Source: Pseudomonas azerbaijanoccidentalis (GTDB lineage: Bacteria; Pseudomonadota; Gammaproteobacteria; Pseudomonadales; Pseudomonadaceae). Taken from it: a stretch of 64,000 nucleotides of DNA. The DNA lies in assembly GCF_019145495.1 (NCBI RefSeq), contig NZ_JAHSTU010000001.1, forward strand, positions 496,001 to 560,000, read 5' to 3'. Each line of letters begins with the position of its first letter. Positions within the stretch are counted from its first letter, which is position 1. The notes under the pieces were generated by a model that was not told the origin of the DNA, made no database searches, and saw only the letters and a list, made by a program, of their open reading frames with translations. A program made the translations under genes and the position numbers. Below are positions 36,484-45,791 of this stretch, one piece after another.

Positions 36484-38391
36484 TCAAAAGTTCACGCCAA
36501 GGCTGAGCGCCACATAATCGCGGTCGCCGTTGGTGTTGAAATGGCCGCCGAAGAAATCCGTGTAGCTCAGACTGGCGGTGTAGAGGTTGGCGTAATCGGC
36601 ATCCAGCCCTACGCTTACGGCTTTGAGGCCTTCTTCGAAGTTCGGGCCGTTGCCATCGACGTCATGGGACCAGGCGATGTTCGGTGCCAGGTTCACGCCA
36701 GCGAACACATTCGGGTAATCCAGCCGGCCACGCAGCCGGTAACCCCAAGAGTCGGTGGTGTAGAAACCGTGGCTGTTGCATTCCTGCTGCGGGTTGCTGG
36801 GCCGAGTGACGCCGGCAGCGGCACCTGGCACCTGGCTCGGTGCCCCGGCACAAGTCTGTGGACCGGTTGCGCCCGGCCCCGCTCCAGTCGCCAACGCGCC
36901 GGCCCCGAAAATCGTACTGCGGCCAAAGCGCAGGTCGCTGCCGTCGGCGTCGCCCAGGCCGTTGATACGGTTGTAACCAACCTCTCCCACCAGCGTCAGG
37001 CGACTGGCGCCCATGACTTGATCGAAGAACCGCGTAGCACTGAGTTGGGTTTGCAGTACCGGCATCCGCTCATAACCATGCAGTGGCGCACCCGGGAGGT
37101 TTTGCGATTGACCGGCGATGAACAGCGGTGCGTTCTTGTTACCCGTTGCCGCCAGGTTCAAGTCAGCGCCGTTCAGTTGCAACGGCATGTTCGGCCGGTA
37201 GCTGATTTCGCCGCCCAGTGAAGTACCCGCCATGTTGGTCGCGAAACTCAGACCGTAAAGACGGATGTCCTCGGGATAGACCACGTGGTAGCTCGCGGTA
37301 CGGATCGAGTTGATCGCGCCAGGTACCGTCGCGGCGCCAGCGCCAGTATTGGCGGTAACGGTCCCGCGGGTGAAGTCGAGGTTCGGGTTACGGCTGTGGT
37401 AGTTGAGGAAATAGGCACCGAATTCGGTGTCGTTCAAATCGGGGGCAAACCAGCGCAAGGCGAGACCAAATTGTCCGCTGTCGCGGGCATCCTTGGTCTT
37501 GGTTCGCGGTACGTAGGCATCATCCACACCACCACCCTGCGCGCCCGTACCCGCTACCGCCAGACCCGAGCGGCTGTTGCTCGCGACCCCTGGCGGCAGG
37601 TCAAGGCCGGCAATTACTGCCCGGTCGTTGCAGCCTTCCGGCGTCACATCGTTACCGAAGAATGTGCCGCAATTGTCGATCACCGACGGCGCCCATTCGA
37701 TCTGGTAGAACGCCTCGGCGGTGATGTTTTCCGAGAGCCCCTGAGACACGTACAGCATGTTCACCGGGATCAAACCTTCCTTGACCTCGGCCCCGGGACG
37801 GCGCAGCGCCGCCACGTCGATCGGGTTGATGCTGTTGATCGAGTTGCCGATGAAGGTACTTTCGCCCCAGCTTACGACTTGCTTGCCCAAACGCACGTTG
37901 CCCTGCAATTCGTCGATGTTGTAGTTGTGGTAGACAAAGCTGTCGAGGAACATCGCCCCGGACGATTTCGCCGCACGCTGGCGGCCATGATCGTCGATGT
38001 CATAGAACGAACGGCTTTCGTCCATCAGTTCGAAGTCGTACCAATACTTGCCCCGCACGAAGGCGCCACTGTCGCCGTATTTCAACTCCAGGTCATGCAC
38101 GCCCTTGAAGATCTTCGAGAAGGTTTCGCCCTTCTTGAAATTCAGGCGATTGTCATCGTTGGTCCGCGCCGAGGCGCCCCCCCGAACGCCCTGGGAATTG
38201 AAGTTAGAGATGAAATCCGGATCCGGTGCGCGCATGGCCCAACTGGCGCCCACCGACAACGATGAATCAAAACTCCCCTCAATCTCACCCATGCTGAAGT
38301 TGACAGCGTAAGCCTGCGCGCTAATCCCCAGAGCAACGGCTGCTGCCAGCAGATGCGGTTGAAAAACTGCGCACTTTGTTGTTTTTGTCAT
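36484..38391 (-). CDS. DUF1302 outer-membrane barrel-like protein, copy 1
   Basis: A 635-residue exported DUF1302 protein. GGGGAGCCGC precedes ATG 38391, which starts a signal peptide ending AQAYAVNFS. The mature protein begins MGEIEGSFDSSLSVGASW and is rich in alternating aromatic beta strands, ending with DRDYVALSLGVNF, a terminal phenylalanine typical of outer-membrane barrels. Conserved blocks include FVRGKYWYDFELMDESRSFY and GKQVVSWGESTFIGNSINSI. It is paralogous to 48457-50277, and an internal 173-bp stretch is identical at DNA level. It probably passes a hydrophobic substrate through the outer membrane together with DUF1329; transport has not been shown. Confidence 0.88.
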   Translation of the reverse strand: MTKTTKCAVFQPHLLAAAVALGISAQAYAVNFSMGEIEGSFDSSLSVGASWAMRAPDPDFISNFNSQGVRGGASARTNDDNRLNFKKGETFSKIFKGVHDLELKYGDSGAFVRGKYWYDFELMDESRSFYDIDDHGRQRAAKSSGAMFLDSFVYHNYNIDELQGNVRLGKQVVSWGESTFIGNSINSINPIDVAALRRPGAEVKEGLIPVNMLYVSQGLSENITAEAFYQIEWAPSVIDNCGTFFGNDVTPEGCNDRAVIAGLDLPPGVASNSRSGLAVAGTGAQGGGVDDAYVPRTKTKDARDSGQFGLALRWFAPDLNDTEFGAYFLNYHSRNPNLDFTRGTVTANTGAGAATVPGAINSIRTASYHVVYPEDIRLYGLSFATNMAGTSLGGEISYRPNMPLQLNGADLNLAATGNKNAPLFIAGQSQNLPGAPLHGYERMPVLQTQLSATRFFDQVMGASRLTLVGEVGYNRINGLGDADGSDLRFGRSTIFGAGALATGAGPGATGPQTCAGAPSQVPGAAAGVTRPSNPQQECNSHGFYTTDSWGYRLRGRLDYPNVFAGVNLAPNIAWSHDVDGNGPNFEEGLKAVSVGLDADYANLYTASLSYTDFFGGHFNTNGDRDYVALSLGVNF

Positions 38392-38481
38392 GCGGCTCCC
38401 CGAACTACGGTTGTGTTGGAGCGCCAACAGTAGGGATCGAGCAGCCAGTCGGGACATTCCCTGATGGGGTGATTTCGGATT

Positions 38482-38493
38482 ACCCGTACGGGT
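38482..38493. promoter_or_regulatory. Perfect palindrome ACCCGTACGGGT upstream of the DUF1302 operon
   Basis: A 12-bp perfect dyad 91 bp upstream of the DUF1302 start codon, in the 291-bp region divergent to the MalT-like regulator at 38683. A nearby ATTCCCTGATGGGGTGA is a second imperfect dyad. The position suits an operator for the divergent activator. Similar C/G-run dyads occur at 25.45, 33.06 and 43.67 kb. Confidence 0.4.
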
Positions 38494-38682
38494 GATTAGC
38501 CATCTGCTACCGATACAGGAAGTAACGCCACCTGCGCTTTCGAGGTAAGCGTCACCGTTTCAACCGAAAAGGGTATTGCCTGTCATGACCGACCTGCGGA
38601 TTCTTGCGCGCAGGAACCATTCAGTGACCAGCATGCTGTGGGGGAGCCGCCGGCTCGTTGCCCTGCGGTACGGGAGAGTGAA

Positions 38683-41202
38683 ATGTCGCAGTCTCTTTCA
38701 ACCGTTGCTCTGCAGACCGGCAACCTGGTCAGCCTGCCGCTCGACGATACGCCCTGCCCCTTGCCTCGATTCCTGGGACGCGATGATCTTGTGGCATTGA
38801 TGCTCGAAAAACCGCGACGCCTGTGCTTGCTCTGCGCGCCTGCCGGCTTTGGCAAAACCGCGTTGATCAGGCAATGCGTGACTCGGTCCGTTTCCCCGTC
38901 ACGTGTCGTGCAAATCAAACTGGCCGGACAATCGCTTTCTCTGGCGCAGTTCTGCACGCGCATCGCCGAGCAGTTTGGCGATCAACCAGATCCCGTCGAT
39001 TCAGGCCCTGCGTTGCTGGTTTTTCTGGAAAGACTGAAAGCGCCTTGCACGCTGATCCTGGACGACTTTCCCATCGCGGCCGCTCCCGAGCTCGACACCT
39101 GGATCGACCACCTGCTGCTGCACTCCTCCGCCCCCGTTCAACTGTGGGTCAGCTGTCGCCAACGTCCGGCCTGGAACCTGCCGCGGCTGTTGCTTGAAGG
39201 CGAGTTGCTGGAACTCGATAGCCACGCACTGGCGCTGTCCCGCAAGGAATCAGATGACCTTGTGCGATTGCTCGCGCCGGCGACGTCGGACGCGGGTCTC
39301 GAGGTGATGTGGCGGCAGACGTTTGGGTGGTGTGCCGGCCTGCGTTTGCTTCTGGCGTCCCCCGGCAGTACACACGGTGGTGGGCGAATGTTAAGCGACT
39401 ACCTTGAGCGTGAACTGCTCTCACATTTGAATGCGCAGGAATGCCGTTTGCTGCGAGGGCTGGCCTATCTGCCACGGTTCAGCGAAAACTTGTGCGCCGA
39501 CCTCTGGGAGGATCCTTATGACAAGGCGTCATTGCGCCGATTGCTGCTCTGGCAGGGGTTCTTCCAGCCACTGGACAGTTCTGGACAATGGCACCGCATG
39601 CTACCCGCCGTGGCGCAGGCATTACGGGGACCGGACGATCTTGGCGAACTCAACCAATTACGCCTGCGCGCTTGCCGAGGGTTGAGTGCATCGGGATGTA
39701 TCGAGGATGCCATCGACCTCGCCTTCAGTGCCAACCGTCCGGACGTCGCGGCTAGTTACATAACCACCTTGAATCCGGATTGGCTGCTGGCCGAGCGCAA
39801 TCTGCCGCGCCTGCTCGATTGGCGCATTCAGTTACCCGGGAGTTTGCAAACAAGCACGCCGCAACTGGTGGTCCTCAATACTTGCGCCTTATTGATGAAC
39901 ACCCGCCTGGATGAAGCGCAAACTTGCATTGAGCAATTGAGTCGTTTCCTGCCACAACCCTCAGCCGAACAGAACCGCCGCATGCTGGCGATATGGCAAG
40001 CGTTGTGGGGCACGATTCACGGTCTTTTAGGCAACGACACGCGGGCCATGGAGCACTGCCGCGCAGCGTTGGATCATCTGGGTGAAGATGATCAGCATGT
40101 GTCGTTTGTCTGTACGGTCATTCTTGCGCGGCTGGCCATGAGTAAGGGCGAGACCCTTCAAGCCCAGCAGATCCTTATGCTCTCCCTCGAACAGGCCCGT
40201 CGCCAGGGCAGCCTGGTCAGGGAGGTGCTGACCAATATCCAGCGTATCTGCCTGATGATTCTGTGCGGGGAAAGCGATCTGGCCGAACGTCTGCTGCAAG
40301 AGAATCTGTTGCTGCTGCGGGCCGATGGCGATCGCCATGTGATGTTGCTCGGACGCTTGCGGGTGTTGCAGGGCAAGCTGCATCTGCAACGAGGTGAACT
40401 GGACAATAGCGAGCGTGCCCTCGGCCAGGCCCTGCAGTTGATGCCCGATCATGCCCTGTGTCTGCTGCAAGCACTGATGGGCCTCTCGGAAGTCTCTGCC
40501 TGCCGGGGTGATTTCCAGCGCGCCTTCGCTTGCCTGCAGGACGCCGAACGGCAAATGCAATGCGCCCATGTCCAGGAAAGCAGCTATCGAGGCGTACTTA
40601 ACCTGCAAACCCTGAGCGTCCTTATTCACCAGAAAAACTGGAAACAGGCGCTGCTCATGGCGCAGATGATCGAGCAATACTTGCGTGGCTCCGCCGCACG
40701 GCTGACCAGCATTCATGTGCCATCGTTGGCGGTGCACAGCCAGTTACTGCTAGCCATCGCCGAACACGGTAACGGACTGACGCGGGAAGCTTCCAGGCGA
40801 CTGGAAATGGCATTGCACGAATGTCGGCGGCTGAATTTTCACGGCCTTCAAGCGAAGGCGTCAGGTTTGCTGGAAAGCCTCACACAACCTGTACAAGAAC
40901 GGCCGCAACCGCGACAGCCATCGCCTAATTCCGGTGCTTTCAATTTGTTGATCAGTGAAGCCAAGGCGTCCCCGATCATCAAACCGGCCATGAGTTTGAC
41001 CCATCATGAAAAACTCACCGGGCGTGAAATGGCCGTGCTGGAGTTGCTGGCCGAAGGTTTCTCAAACCGGGAGATCAGCGAGCGCCTGTACATTTCGACC
41101 AATACGGTCAAGGCGCACATCAAGCACATCAACAGCAAATTGGGGGTGACCCGGCGAGCCCAAGCGGTGATGCGGGCCAGGGCGACAGGCGCGCTGCTGT
41201 GA
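38683..41202 (+). CDS. MalT-like (LAL) LuxR-family ATP-dependent transcriptional regulator
   Basis: An 839-residue large LuxR regulator. GGGAGAG precedes ATG 38683. The N-terminal STAND/NB-ARC ATPase has Walker A CAPAGFGKTALI (about residue 50) and Walker B TLILDDFP. A long helical tetratricopeptide-like sensor region follows (for example RRMLAIWQALWGTIHGLLGN, LRVLQGKLHLQRGELDNSER). The C-terminal LuxR helix-turn-helix reads KLTGREMAVLELLAEGFSNR and TVKAHIKHINSKLGVTRRAQ. Such proteins bind an inducer and ATP, oligomerise and activate transcription. It is divergent from the DUF1302/DUF1329 operon, its probable target. Its 3' end is overlapped by the antisense end of a truncated relative. Confidence 0.9.
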   Translation: MSQSLSTVALQTGNLVSLPLDDTPCPLPRFLGRDDLVALMLEKPRRLCLLCAPAGFGKTALIRQCVTRSVSPSRVVQIKLAGQSLSLAQFCTRIAEQFGDQPDPVDSGPALLVFLERLKAPCTLILDDFPIAAAPELDTWIDHLLLHSSAPVQLWVSCRQRPAWNLPRLLLEGELLELDSHALALSRKESDDLVRLLAPATSDAGLEVMWRQTFGWCAGLRLLLASPGSTHGGGRMLSDYLERELLSHLNAQECRLLRGLAYLPRFSENLCADLWEDPYDKASLRRLLLWQGFFQPLDSSGQWHRMLPAVAQALRGPDDLGELNQLRLRACRGLSASGCIEDAIDLAFSANRPDVAASYITTLNPDWLLAERNLPRLLDWRIQLPGSLQTSTPQLVVLNTCALLMNTRLDEAQTCIEQLSRFLPQPSAEQNRRMLAIWQALWGTIHGLLGNDTRAMEHCRAALDHLGEDDQHVSFVCTVILARLAMSKGETLQAQQILMLSLEQARRQGSLVREVLTNIQRICLMILCGESDLAERLLQENLLLLRADGDRHVMLLGRLRVLQGKLHLQRGELDNSERALGQALQLMPDHALCLLQALMGLSEVSACRGDFQRAFACLQDAERQMQCAHVQESSYRGVLNLQTLSVLIHQKNWKQALLMAQMIEQYLRGSAARLTSIHVPSLAVHSQLLLAIAEHGNGLTREASRRLEMALHECRRLNFHGLQAKASGLLESLTQPVQERPQPRQPSPNSGAFNLLISEAKASPIIKPAMSLTHHEKLTGREMAVLELLAEGFSNREISERLYISTNTVKAHIKHINSKLGVTRRAQAVMRARATGALL

Positions 41203-42423
41203 AGGGGCTGCTTTGGGCTCACCGGTTTCGTCCAGCAGCCCCAGTGCCCTGGCGATGGTGACGGCTTCGATCTGGCCGTGGGCGCCCAACTTGCGATAGA
41301 TGTTGCGCAGATGTGCCTTTACCGTGTGGCTGGAAAGCCCCATGCTCGCGGCGATCACGCCGTTCTGACGACCATGCGCGAGCAGGTTTAGGACCTCATG
41401 CTCGCGCTCGGTGAGCCTGGCATGTACTGGCTGCACAACGCTGGCCGCGAAAGAGACAGCGCCCCGAGTATCCAGACGCTTGAGCAGATCCCCGACAAAT
41501 TCCGGCACGATTTTGGATTCGCTGCCGCGGCTATGAAATCTTTGCATCCAGCGTTGCAACAATGTGGTCACACTGGCGCCCTCTTCGACAAACGTGCTGC
41601 GCCAGCCTTCTTCGCCGGCAAACGGCAACAGTGAATCCAGTTCAGCCATCGCCGCCGCGTGTTTCCCCATGCCCTCGTTACTCACCGCCAACAGTAAGCT
41701 CAACTTCAGTTTTAGACGCAAACGACCGCATTGCCGGGCCTGTTCAATGGCTGGACGCAATACTTGAGCTGCCGCTGAAAAATGCCCTTGTGCAATGTGC
41801 AGACGCACCCGAGCGAGCCCTGGCGTTTCCACCTCATTGGATGGCCCCAGCACGTCCATACGTGCCAAGGCGCCGTGTCGCTCCGCTTGAGCGACGGCGT
41901 GACCCGCCTCGTCAATTCGCCCCTGTAGCGTCGCAACCCGGGCACGCTCAATCCACACAGCGCAGTGGATGCGACTGCAGGTGCGGTCACGGGCGCTTTG
42001 CTCAAGCAGGGCCAAGTGCAGAAAACTGTTGGACACTTCGCCCTGTGACCAGGCAATCCTGGCCAGAAGCAGACGGCCAAGTATCAGCGCGTCCGTCGAG
42101 CTGTCTTCGGTGGTGGAACATGGGGATTGGCTGAGCAGTCGTTGTGCCTGGTCCAGCGAACCGCTCTCGTACAGCACAAGGGCCTGCACGACATCTGGCA
42201 TGCCCCTTTGTTGTGGCGACGCCGTCACTGCCGCAAAACACTCGAGACGGACTCTGGCCATTGCCAGTGAGCCCTGCGTCAAGTCGATGAGACTCTGCAT
42301 CGCCGTCACCGCCGGGCTGACGTCTTCCGCACCTGACAGCGCAGCAGCCCTGGTCGCCAGCGCCAGCCAACGCCTTGCCTCATCGAAACGCCCAAGGGCA
42401 AACAGACTGTCGGCCTGCGTCAA
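41062..42423 (-). pseudogene. N-terminally truncated MalT-like LuxR regulator overlapping its neighbour
   Basis: A 453-codon frame covering only the sensor repeats (FALGRFDEARRWLALATRAA, RLHIAQGHFSAAAQVLRPAI) and the LuxR helix-turn-helix (RLTEREHEVLNLLAHGRQNG, TVKAHLRNIYRKLGAHGQ) of a LAL regulator. The ATPase half is missing. The only initiation codon at 42423 is TTG without a ribosome site. The same frame runs directly from the stop codon of the upstream racemase gene (TGA 42447-42445), as if the two were joined by deletion. After the helix-turn-helix the frame reads about 50 extra residues antisense to the regulator ending at 41202, a 141-bp overlap. It is most likely a remnant. Confidence 0.68.
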
Positions 42424-42444
42424 AGCTTCGTTGATGTCCAGAGA

Positions 42445-43560
42445 TCAGGACCGCCAGACAGCGCAGAGGTCGTAACCATCAAGACCGGCCAGCACTTCGG
42501 CGGTGTGCGCACCCCGTGTCGGAATCGCCCCAGGCGTCGCCACCTGGCCATCGAATCGCGGCGCGGGACTGGCTTGCAACATGCCGTCGCGTTCGAAGTA
42601 CACGCCCCGCTCCATCATATGTGGATGTTGCGCGGCCTCGCGGGGACTCAACACTGGCGCAAAACACACATCGGTGCCTTCGAGCAGGTCGCACCAGTGC
42701 GCGCGCGGCTGAGCGGCAAACACCTCGGCCAGCAGCCCGCGCAGTTCGTCCCAACGCTTCATGTCCCATTGCCTGGCGAAACGTGGGTCATCCTGCAAAC
42801 CGAGCTTTTTCAACAGCAACGCATAGAACTGCGGCTCCATCGAGCCGAGCGCCACATACTGGTCGTCAGCACAGCGATACGTGGCGTAGAAATGCGAGCC
42901 GTCATGTACGCTTTTACCGCGTTGTTCTTGCAGCAAACCCCGGCGTGACAGCGACATCATCAGCTGCATCATGTGCGCCGAACCGTCGACGATGGCCGCA
43001 TCGACCACGGTGCCTTTGCCGGTCTGTCGGGCATTGAGAACGCCCGCCAATACACCGACTGCCAAATACAGCGCGCCACCCCCGATATCGCCAATCAGCG
43101 TGATGGGCGATGAAGGTGCCTCACCGGCGGTGCCGCTGTGATACAGCGCACCGGACAGCGCGATGTAATTGTTGTCGTGGCCGGCGGCGCTGGCCATCGG
43201 CCCGTTCTGGCCCCAACCAGTCATGCGTCCGTAGACCAAGCGTGGGTTGCGCGCCTGGCATTCATTCGGTCCGAGGCCCAAACGCTCCATGACGCCGGGG
43301 CGCATGCCCTCGATCAGGACGTCTGCGCTTTCGATCAGTTTCAAAACCGTTTCGCGCCCTTCAGGGCTTTTCAAATCTGCCACCACCGAGCGCTTGCCGC
43401 GGTTCAGCGGGTTGGCTGGTGCGTTGGCTTCGCCAGTAATCGAGACAGACTCGGCGCGCTCCACGGCGATGACATCTGCGCCCAGGTCGGCCAGGTGCAT
43501 GGCACAGAACGGTCCCGGGCCGATGCCACAGATTTCTACGATTTTGATACCCGAGAGCAT
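42445..43560 (-). CDS. Alpha-methylacyl-CoA racemase (CaiB/BaiF family)
   Basis: A 371-residue class III CoA-transferase-fold protein whose features point to alpha-methylacyl-CoA racemase. AAGGA lies 7 bp before ATG 43560. Segments are GIGPGPFCAMHLADLGADVI, NRGKRSVVADLKSPEGR, VLIEGMRPGVMERLGLGP, RMTGWGQNGP and AGHDNNYIALSGAL. The histidine in AGHD and the aspartate in LIGDIGGGALYLAVG correspond to the catalytic pair of the racemase, and a glutamate occurs in GSMEPQFY. The enzyme would interconvert (R)- and (S)-2-methylacyl-CoA so that dehydrogenases can act. This is the main pointer to a methyl-branched, isoprenoid- or steroid-side-chain-like substrate. It is divergent from the propeller-like gene. 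Confidence 0.85.
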   Translation of the reverse strand: MLSGIKIVEICGIGPGPFCAMHLADLGADVIAVERAESVSITGEANAPANPLNRGKRSVVADLKSPEGRETVLKLIESADVLIEGMRPGVMERLGLGPNECQARNPRLVYGRMTGWGQNGPMASAAGHDNNYIALSGALYHSGTAGEAPSSPITLIGDIGGGALYLAVGVLAGVLNARQTGKGTVVDAAIVDGSAHMMQLMMSLSRRGLLQEQRGKSVHDGSHFYATYRCADDQYVALGSMEPQFYALLLKKLGLQDDPRFARQWDMKRWDELRGLLAEVFAAQPRAHWCDLLEGTDVCFAPVLSPREAAQHPHMMERGVYFERDGMLQASPAPRFDGQVATPGAIPTRGAHTAEVLAGLDGYDLCAVWRS

Positions 43561-43661
43561 GCTTTTTTCCTTATTCATGGGGGAGCTGGCGACGGAGCGA
43601 TAGTCGCCCGCGATGCGCGAAACATGGCCGATACGCTAGCAGAGCACCTACCCCGAAACCT

Positions 43662-43680
43662 GCCCCCCGCCATGGGGGGC
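43662..43680. promoter_or_regulatory. Perfect GCCCCCC/GGGGGGC dyad in the racemase/propeller promoter region
   Basis: GCCCCCCGCCATGGGGGGC is a perfect 7-bp stem with a 5-bp spacer, midway between the divergent racemase gene and the secreted-protein gene at 43755. No T-run follows, so it is more likely an operator than a terminator. It is preceded by CCTACCCCG, which resembles the dyad at 25.45 kb. Confidence 0.45.
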
Positions 43681-43754
43681 TATAGGACGAAATCTGCATG
43701 GCTACTCTGGGCCTCTCCTCCGCTAGTAATAACAACAAAACAAAGGAAGACGAC

Positions 43755-45470
43755 ATGTTTGCTTTACGTACGCATTGGGCGTTACTGGCCAGCTGCCTGA
43801 CTGTTCCGGTATTGGCCATCGCCGGCCAGAGCGCGCCGGTCAACCCGTATCTGGCGCAGTCCTACAACAACCAGACGCACTGGAACGACGGCGCGTCGGA
43901 CAGCACCGACATCGCCGTGCCACGCGGGATCTACAAAATGACCCCGGATGCCTACCGCATACTGCCCAATGAATCGGCAAGCCTGGTGCAGTACACCGAT
44001 AAAGTTGGCGACACCGATCTGTATTGGTTCTGGGCCGGTTTTTCGCTGCGCAAGGTGAAGATCGAGGATGACTTCAAGTTCACTGAAGTGGCCCGTGTCG
44101 ATCTGCCGGTCAAACTGCCCAACTATCAGCCGATCACCCCCGACCAACGCTTGCAGCAAGCCGCCGAAACCCGCAAGTTCCTTGAGGCCAAGGATGAAAA
44201 GGGTCTGCTCGACTACATGAGTGCGCAACCGAACCGCATGCTCACCGGCACCACAGATCAGCTGTTGGGCGGGGCCATTTATTCGCTGCTGACTCGCGAC
44301 GACGCTTTTATCGGCGCCAGCGCACGCCGTGTATTCCGTATCGACCAGAACGACCACAAGGACCCGGGTTCGGGCATGAAGCTCACCCAGGAAGTGCAAC
44401 TTCCGGATAGCTTGTTCGACAACGAAAAAACCCGGCGCGGGATGAATATCCCGGTGGACACGACTTTCGGCATGGGCATGACGCCGAACGGCTTCCTGGT
44501 GGTCAATACCATGGGCGGCACAGTTGCCACCCTCGACCGCACCACGTTGAAACTGATCGACAGCTACCGCGTGGAAGGCAGCGACGAGTTGTTCCTCAAC
44601 TCTTTCGCCACGGGCCCGGAAGTCGACGGCGGCGCGGTGTACGTAGCTTCCAACCAGAACATGTACCGACTGGTCGTCGACAAGCAAGGCAAGATCCACG
44701 CCGACGACGCCAGCGGGGCGTGGAAAGCACCTTACGAGCGCGGCCCGCGCTTCACTTCGATCAAAATCGCCGATGGCACAGGCTCCACTCCAACCTTGAT
44801 GGGTTACGGCCCGGACGAAGACAAACTGGTGGTGTTCACCGACGGCGCGAAAAAGATGAACATCGTCGCCATGTGGCGCGACAAGATTCCGGCTGGCTGG
44901 AAGCAGAAACCCGGCACCTCGTCGCCGCGCGTGGCCGATCAGCGTGAGGTTGACCTGGGGCCGGATATCCCAACCGTGCAATCGGAACAATCGGTGGCGG
45001 TGTATGACGGCCATGCGTTTGTGGTCAACAACATCCCCGCCGTGGAAAAACCGGTTCTGCACAAATCCGGTTACTACGTGACAATGCTCAATGGCATGAC
45101 CCGCCCGGCTCCAAGCGGTGTGGCGATGTTCAAGTGGGACCACGCCAAGGACCAGTGGAATACCCTGTGGACGCGCACTGACGTCGGCTCGATTTCGATC
45201 GTACCCATGATCAGTGGTGGCAGCCGCATGGCCCTGATCAACGGCTTCTATGCCGATCGCTTGGGCGAGGGTTATCACCTCGGCATGGACCTGGATACCG
45301 GCAAGACCGTCCTGGAAATCGCCACGGGCAGCGACCCGGTTTTCAATGGCATGTACGCGCCGATGAAAGTCGATAAACAAGGCCGGATCATGTACGGCAT
45401 GGCCTTCGGCATGGTGCTCATGGATACCAGCCGCATGCAGAAAGTGGATCAGGTTGCCAAGAGCGAGTAA
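43755..45470 (+). CDS. Exported protein, probable beta-propeller-like, unknown function
   Basis: A 571-residue exported protein. AAGGAAGACGAC precedes ATG 43755, which starts a signal peptide (LASCLTVPVLAIAGQS). The mature part has regularly spaced strand-like stretches such as GFLVVNTMGGTVATLD, GGAVYVASNQNMYRLVVD, DKLVVFTDGAKKMNIVAMW and GRIMYGMAFGMVLMD, suggesting a propeller of the kind found in quinoprotein-like or YVTN-type proteins. No catalytic or cofactor motif is recognised. It is divergent from the racemase gene and ends at a strong terminator. A periplasmic substrate-binding or sensing role in the same pathway is only a guess. Confidence 0.75.
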   Translation: MFALRTHWALLASCLTVPVLAIAGQSAPVNPYLAQSYNNQTHWNDGASDSTDIAVPRGIYKMTPDAYRILPNESASLVQYTDKVGDTDLYWFWAGFSLRKVKIEDDFKFTEVARVDLPVKLPNYQPITPDQRLQQAAETRKFLEAKDEKGLLDYMSAQPNRMLTGTTDQLLGGAIYSLLTRDDAFIGASARRVFRIDQNDHKDPGSGMKLTQEVQLPDSLFDNEKTRRGMNIPVDTTFGMGMTPNGFLVVNTMGGTVATLDRTTLKLIDSYRVEGSDELFLNSFATGPEVDGGAVYVASNQNMYRLVVDKQGKIHADDASGAWKAPYERGPRFTSIKIADGTGSTPTLMGYGPDEDKLVVFTDGAKKMNIVAMWRDKIPAGWKQKPGTSSPRVADQREVDLGPDIPTVQSEQSVAVYDGHAFVVNNIPAVEKPVLHKSGYYVTMLNGMTRPAPSGVAMFKWDHAKDQWNTLWTRTDVGSISIVPMISGGSRMALINGFYADRLGEGYHLGMDLDTGKTVLEIATGSDPVFNGMYAPMKVDKQGRIMYGMAFGMVLMDTSRMQKVDQVAKSE

Positions 45471-45520
45471 GCGCCCATGAAGGGATGTTGTTGACGCTCA
45501 TCACATACCTTCAGCAAGCG

Positions 45521-45555
45521 ACGCCGGCCCTTTCCTTGAGGGCCGGCGTTTTTTG
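45521..45555 (+). terminator. Rho-independent terminator after the propeller-like gene
   Basis: ACGCCGGCCCT (45521-45531) and AGGGCCGGCGT (45539-45549) form an 11-bp perfect GC-rich stem with a 7-base loop, followed by TTTTTT. It is about 50 bp past the stop of the plus-strand gene and is the clearest intrinsic terminator in the window. Confidence 0.9.
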
Positions 45556-45650
45556 GTTCACGCATCTGTGGCTGTGTTGGCCTCATCGCTGGCAAGCCAG
45601 CTCCCACAGAGATCCACGCTGAACACAACCTGCGCGCATGACACAAACCC

Positions 45651-45738
45651 CCGTAGGAGCTGCCGCAGGCTGCGATCTTTTGACTTTGATTTTTTGCAAG
45701 CAAGATCAAAAGATCGCAGCCTGCGGCAGCTCCTACGG
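45651..45738. repeat. 33-bp perfect inverted repeat (GATCGCAGC-family REPIN)
   Basis: The left arm starts CCGTAGGAGCTGCCGCAGGC and continues TGCGATCTTTTGA (45651-45683). The right arm (45706-45738) is its exact reverse complement, with a 22-bp AT-rich loop. A half copy of the other REP type (ATCGCTGGCAAGCCAGCTCC, about 45583-45602) lies just upstream. It separates the propeller-like gene from the convergent thiolase gene. Perfect arms suggest a recently moved or selected REPIN. Confidence 0.9.
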
Positions 45739-45791
45739 TAGAGTGGGTGCACCCATTATTGCAGGTTTGGCGGCATGCGCCGCCGGATGTA

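Noticed and set aside
43782..45380. A 532-codon open frame on the minus strand
   Set aside because: It is the shadow of the exported propeller-like gene, which has a signal peptide, ribosome site and terminator on the plus strand. The antisense product has no family-like sequence.
45651..45738. CRISPR-like or insertion-sequence end
   Set aside because: It is a single inverted repeat of a known REP-type core with no array, no transposase and no target-site duplication that I can see.
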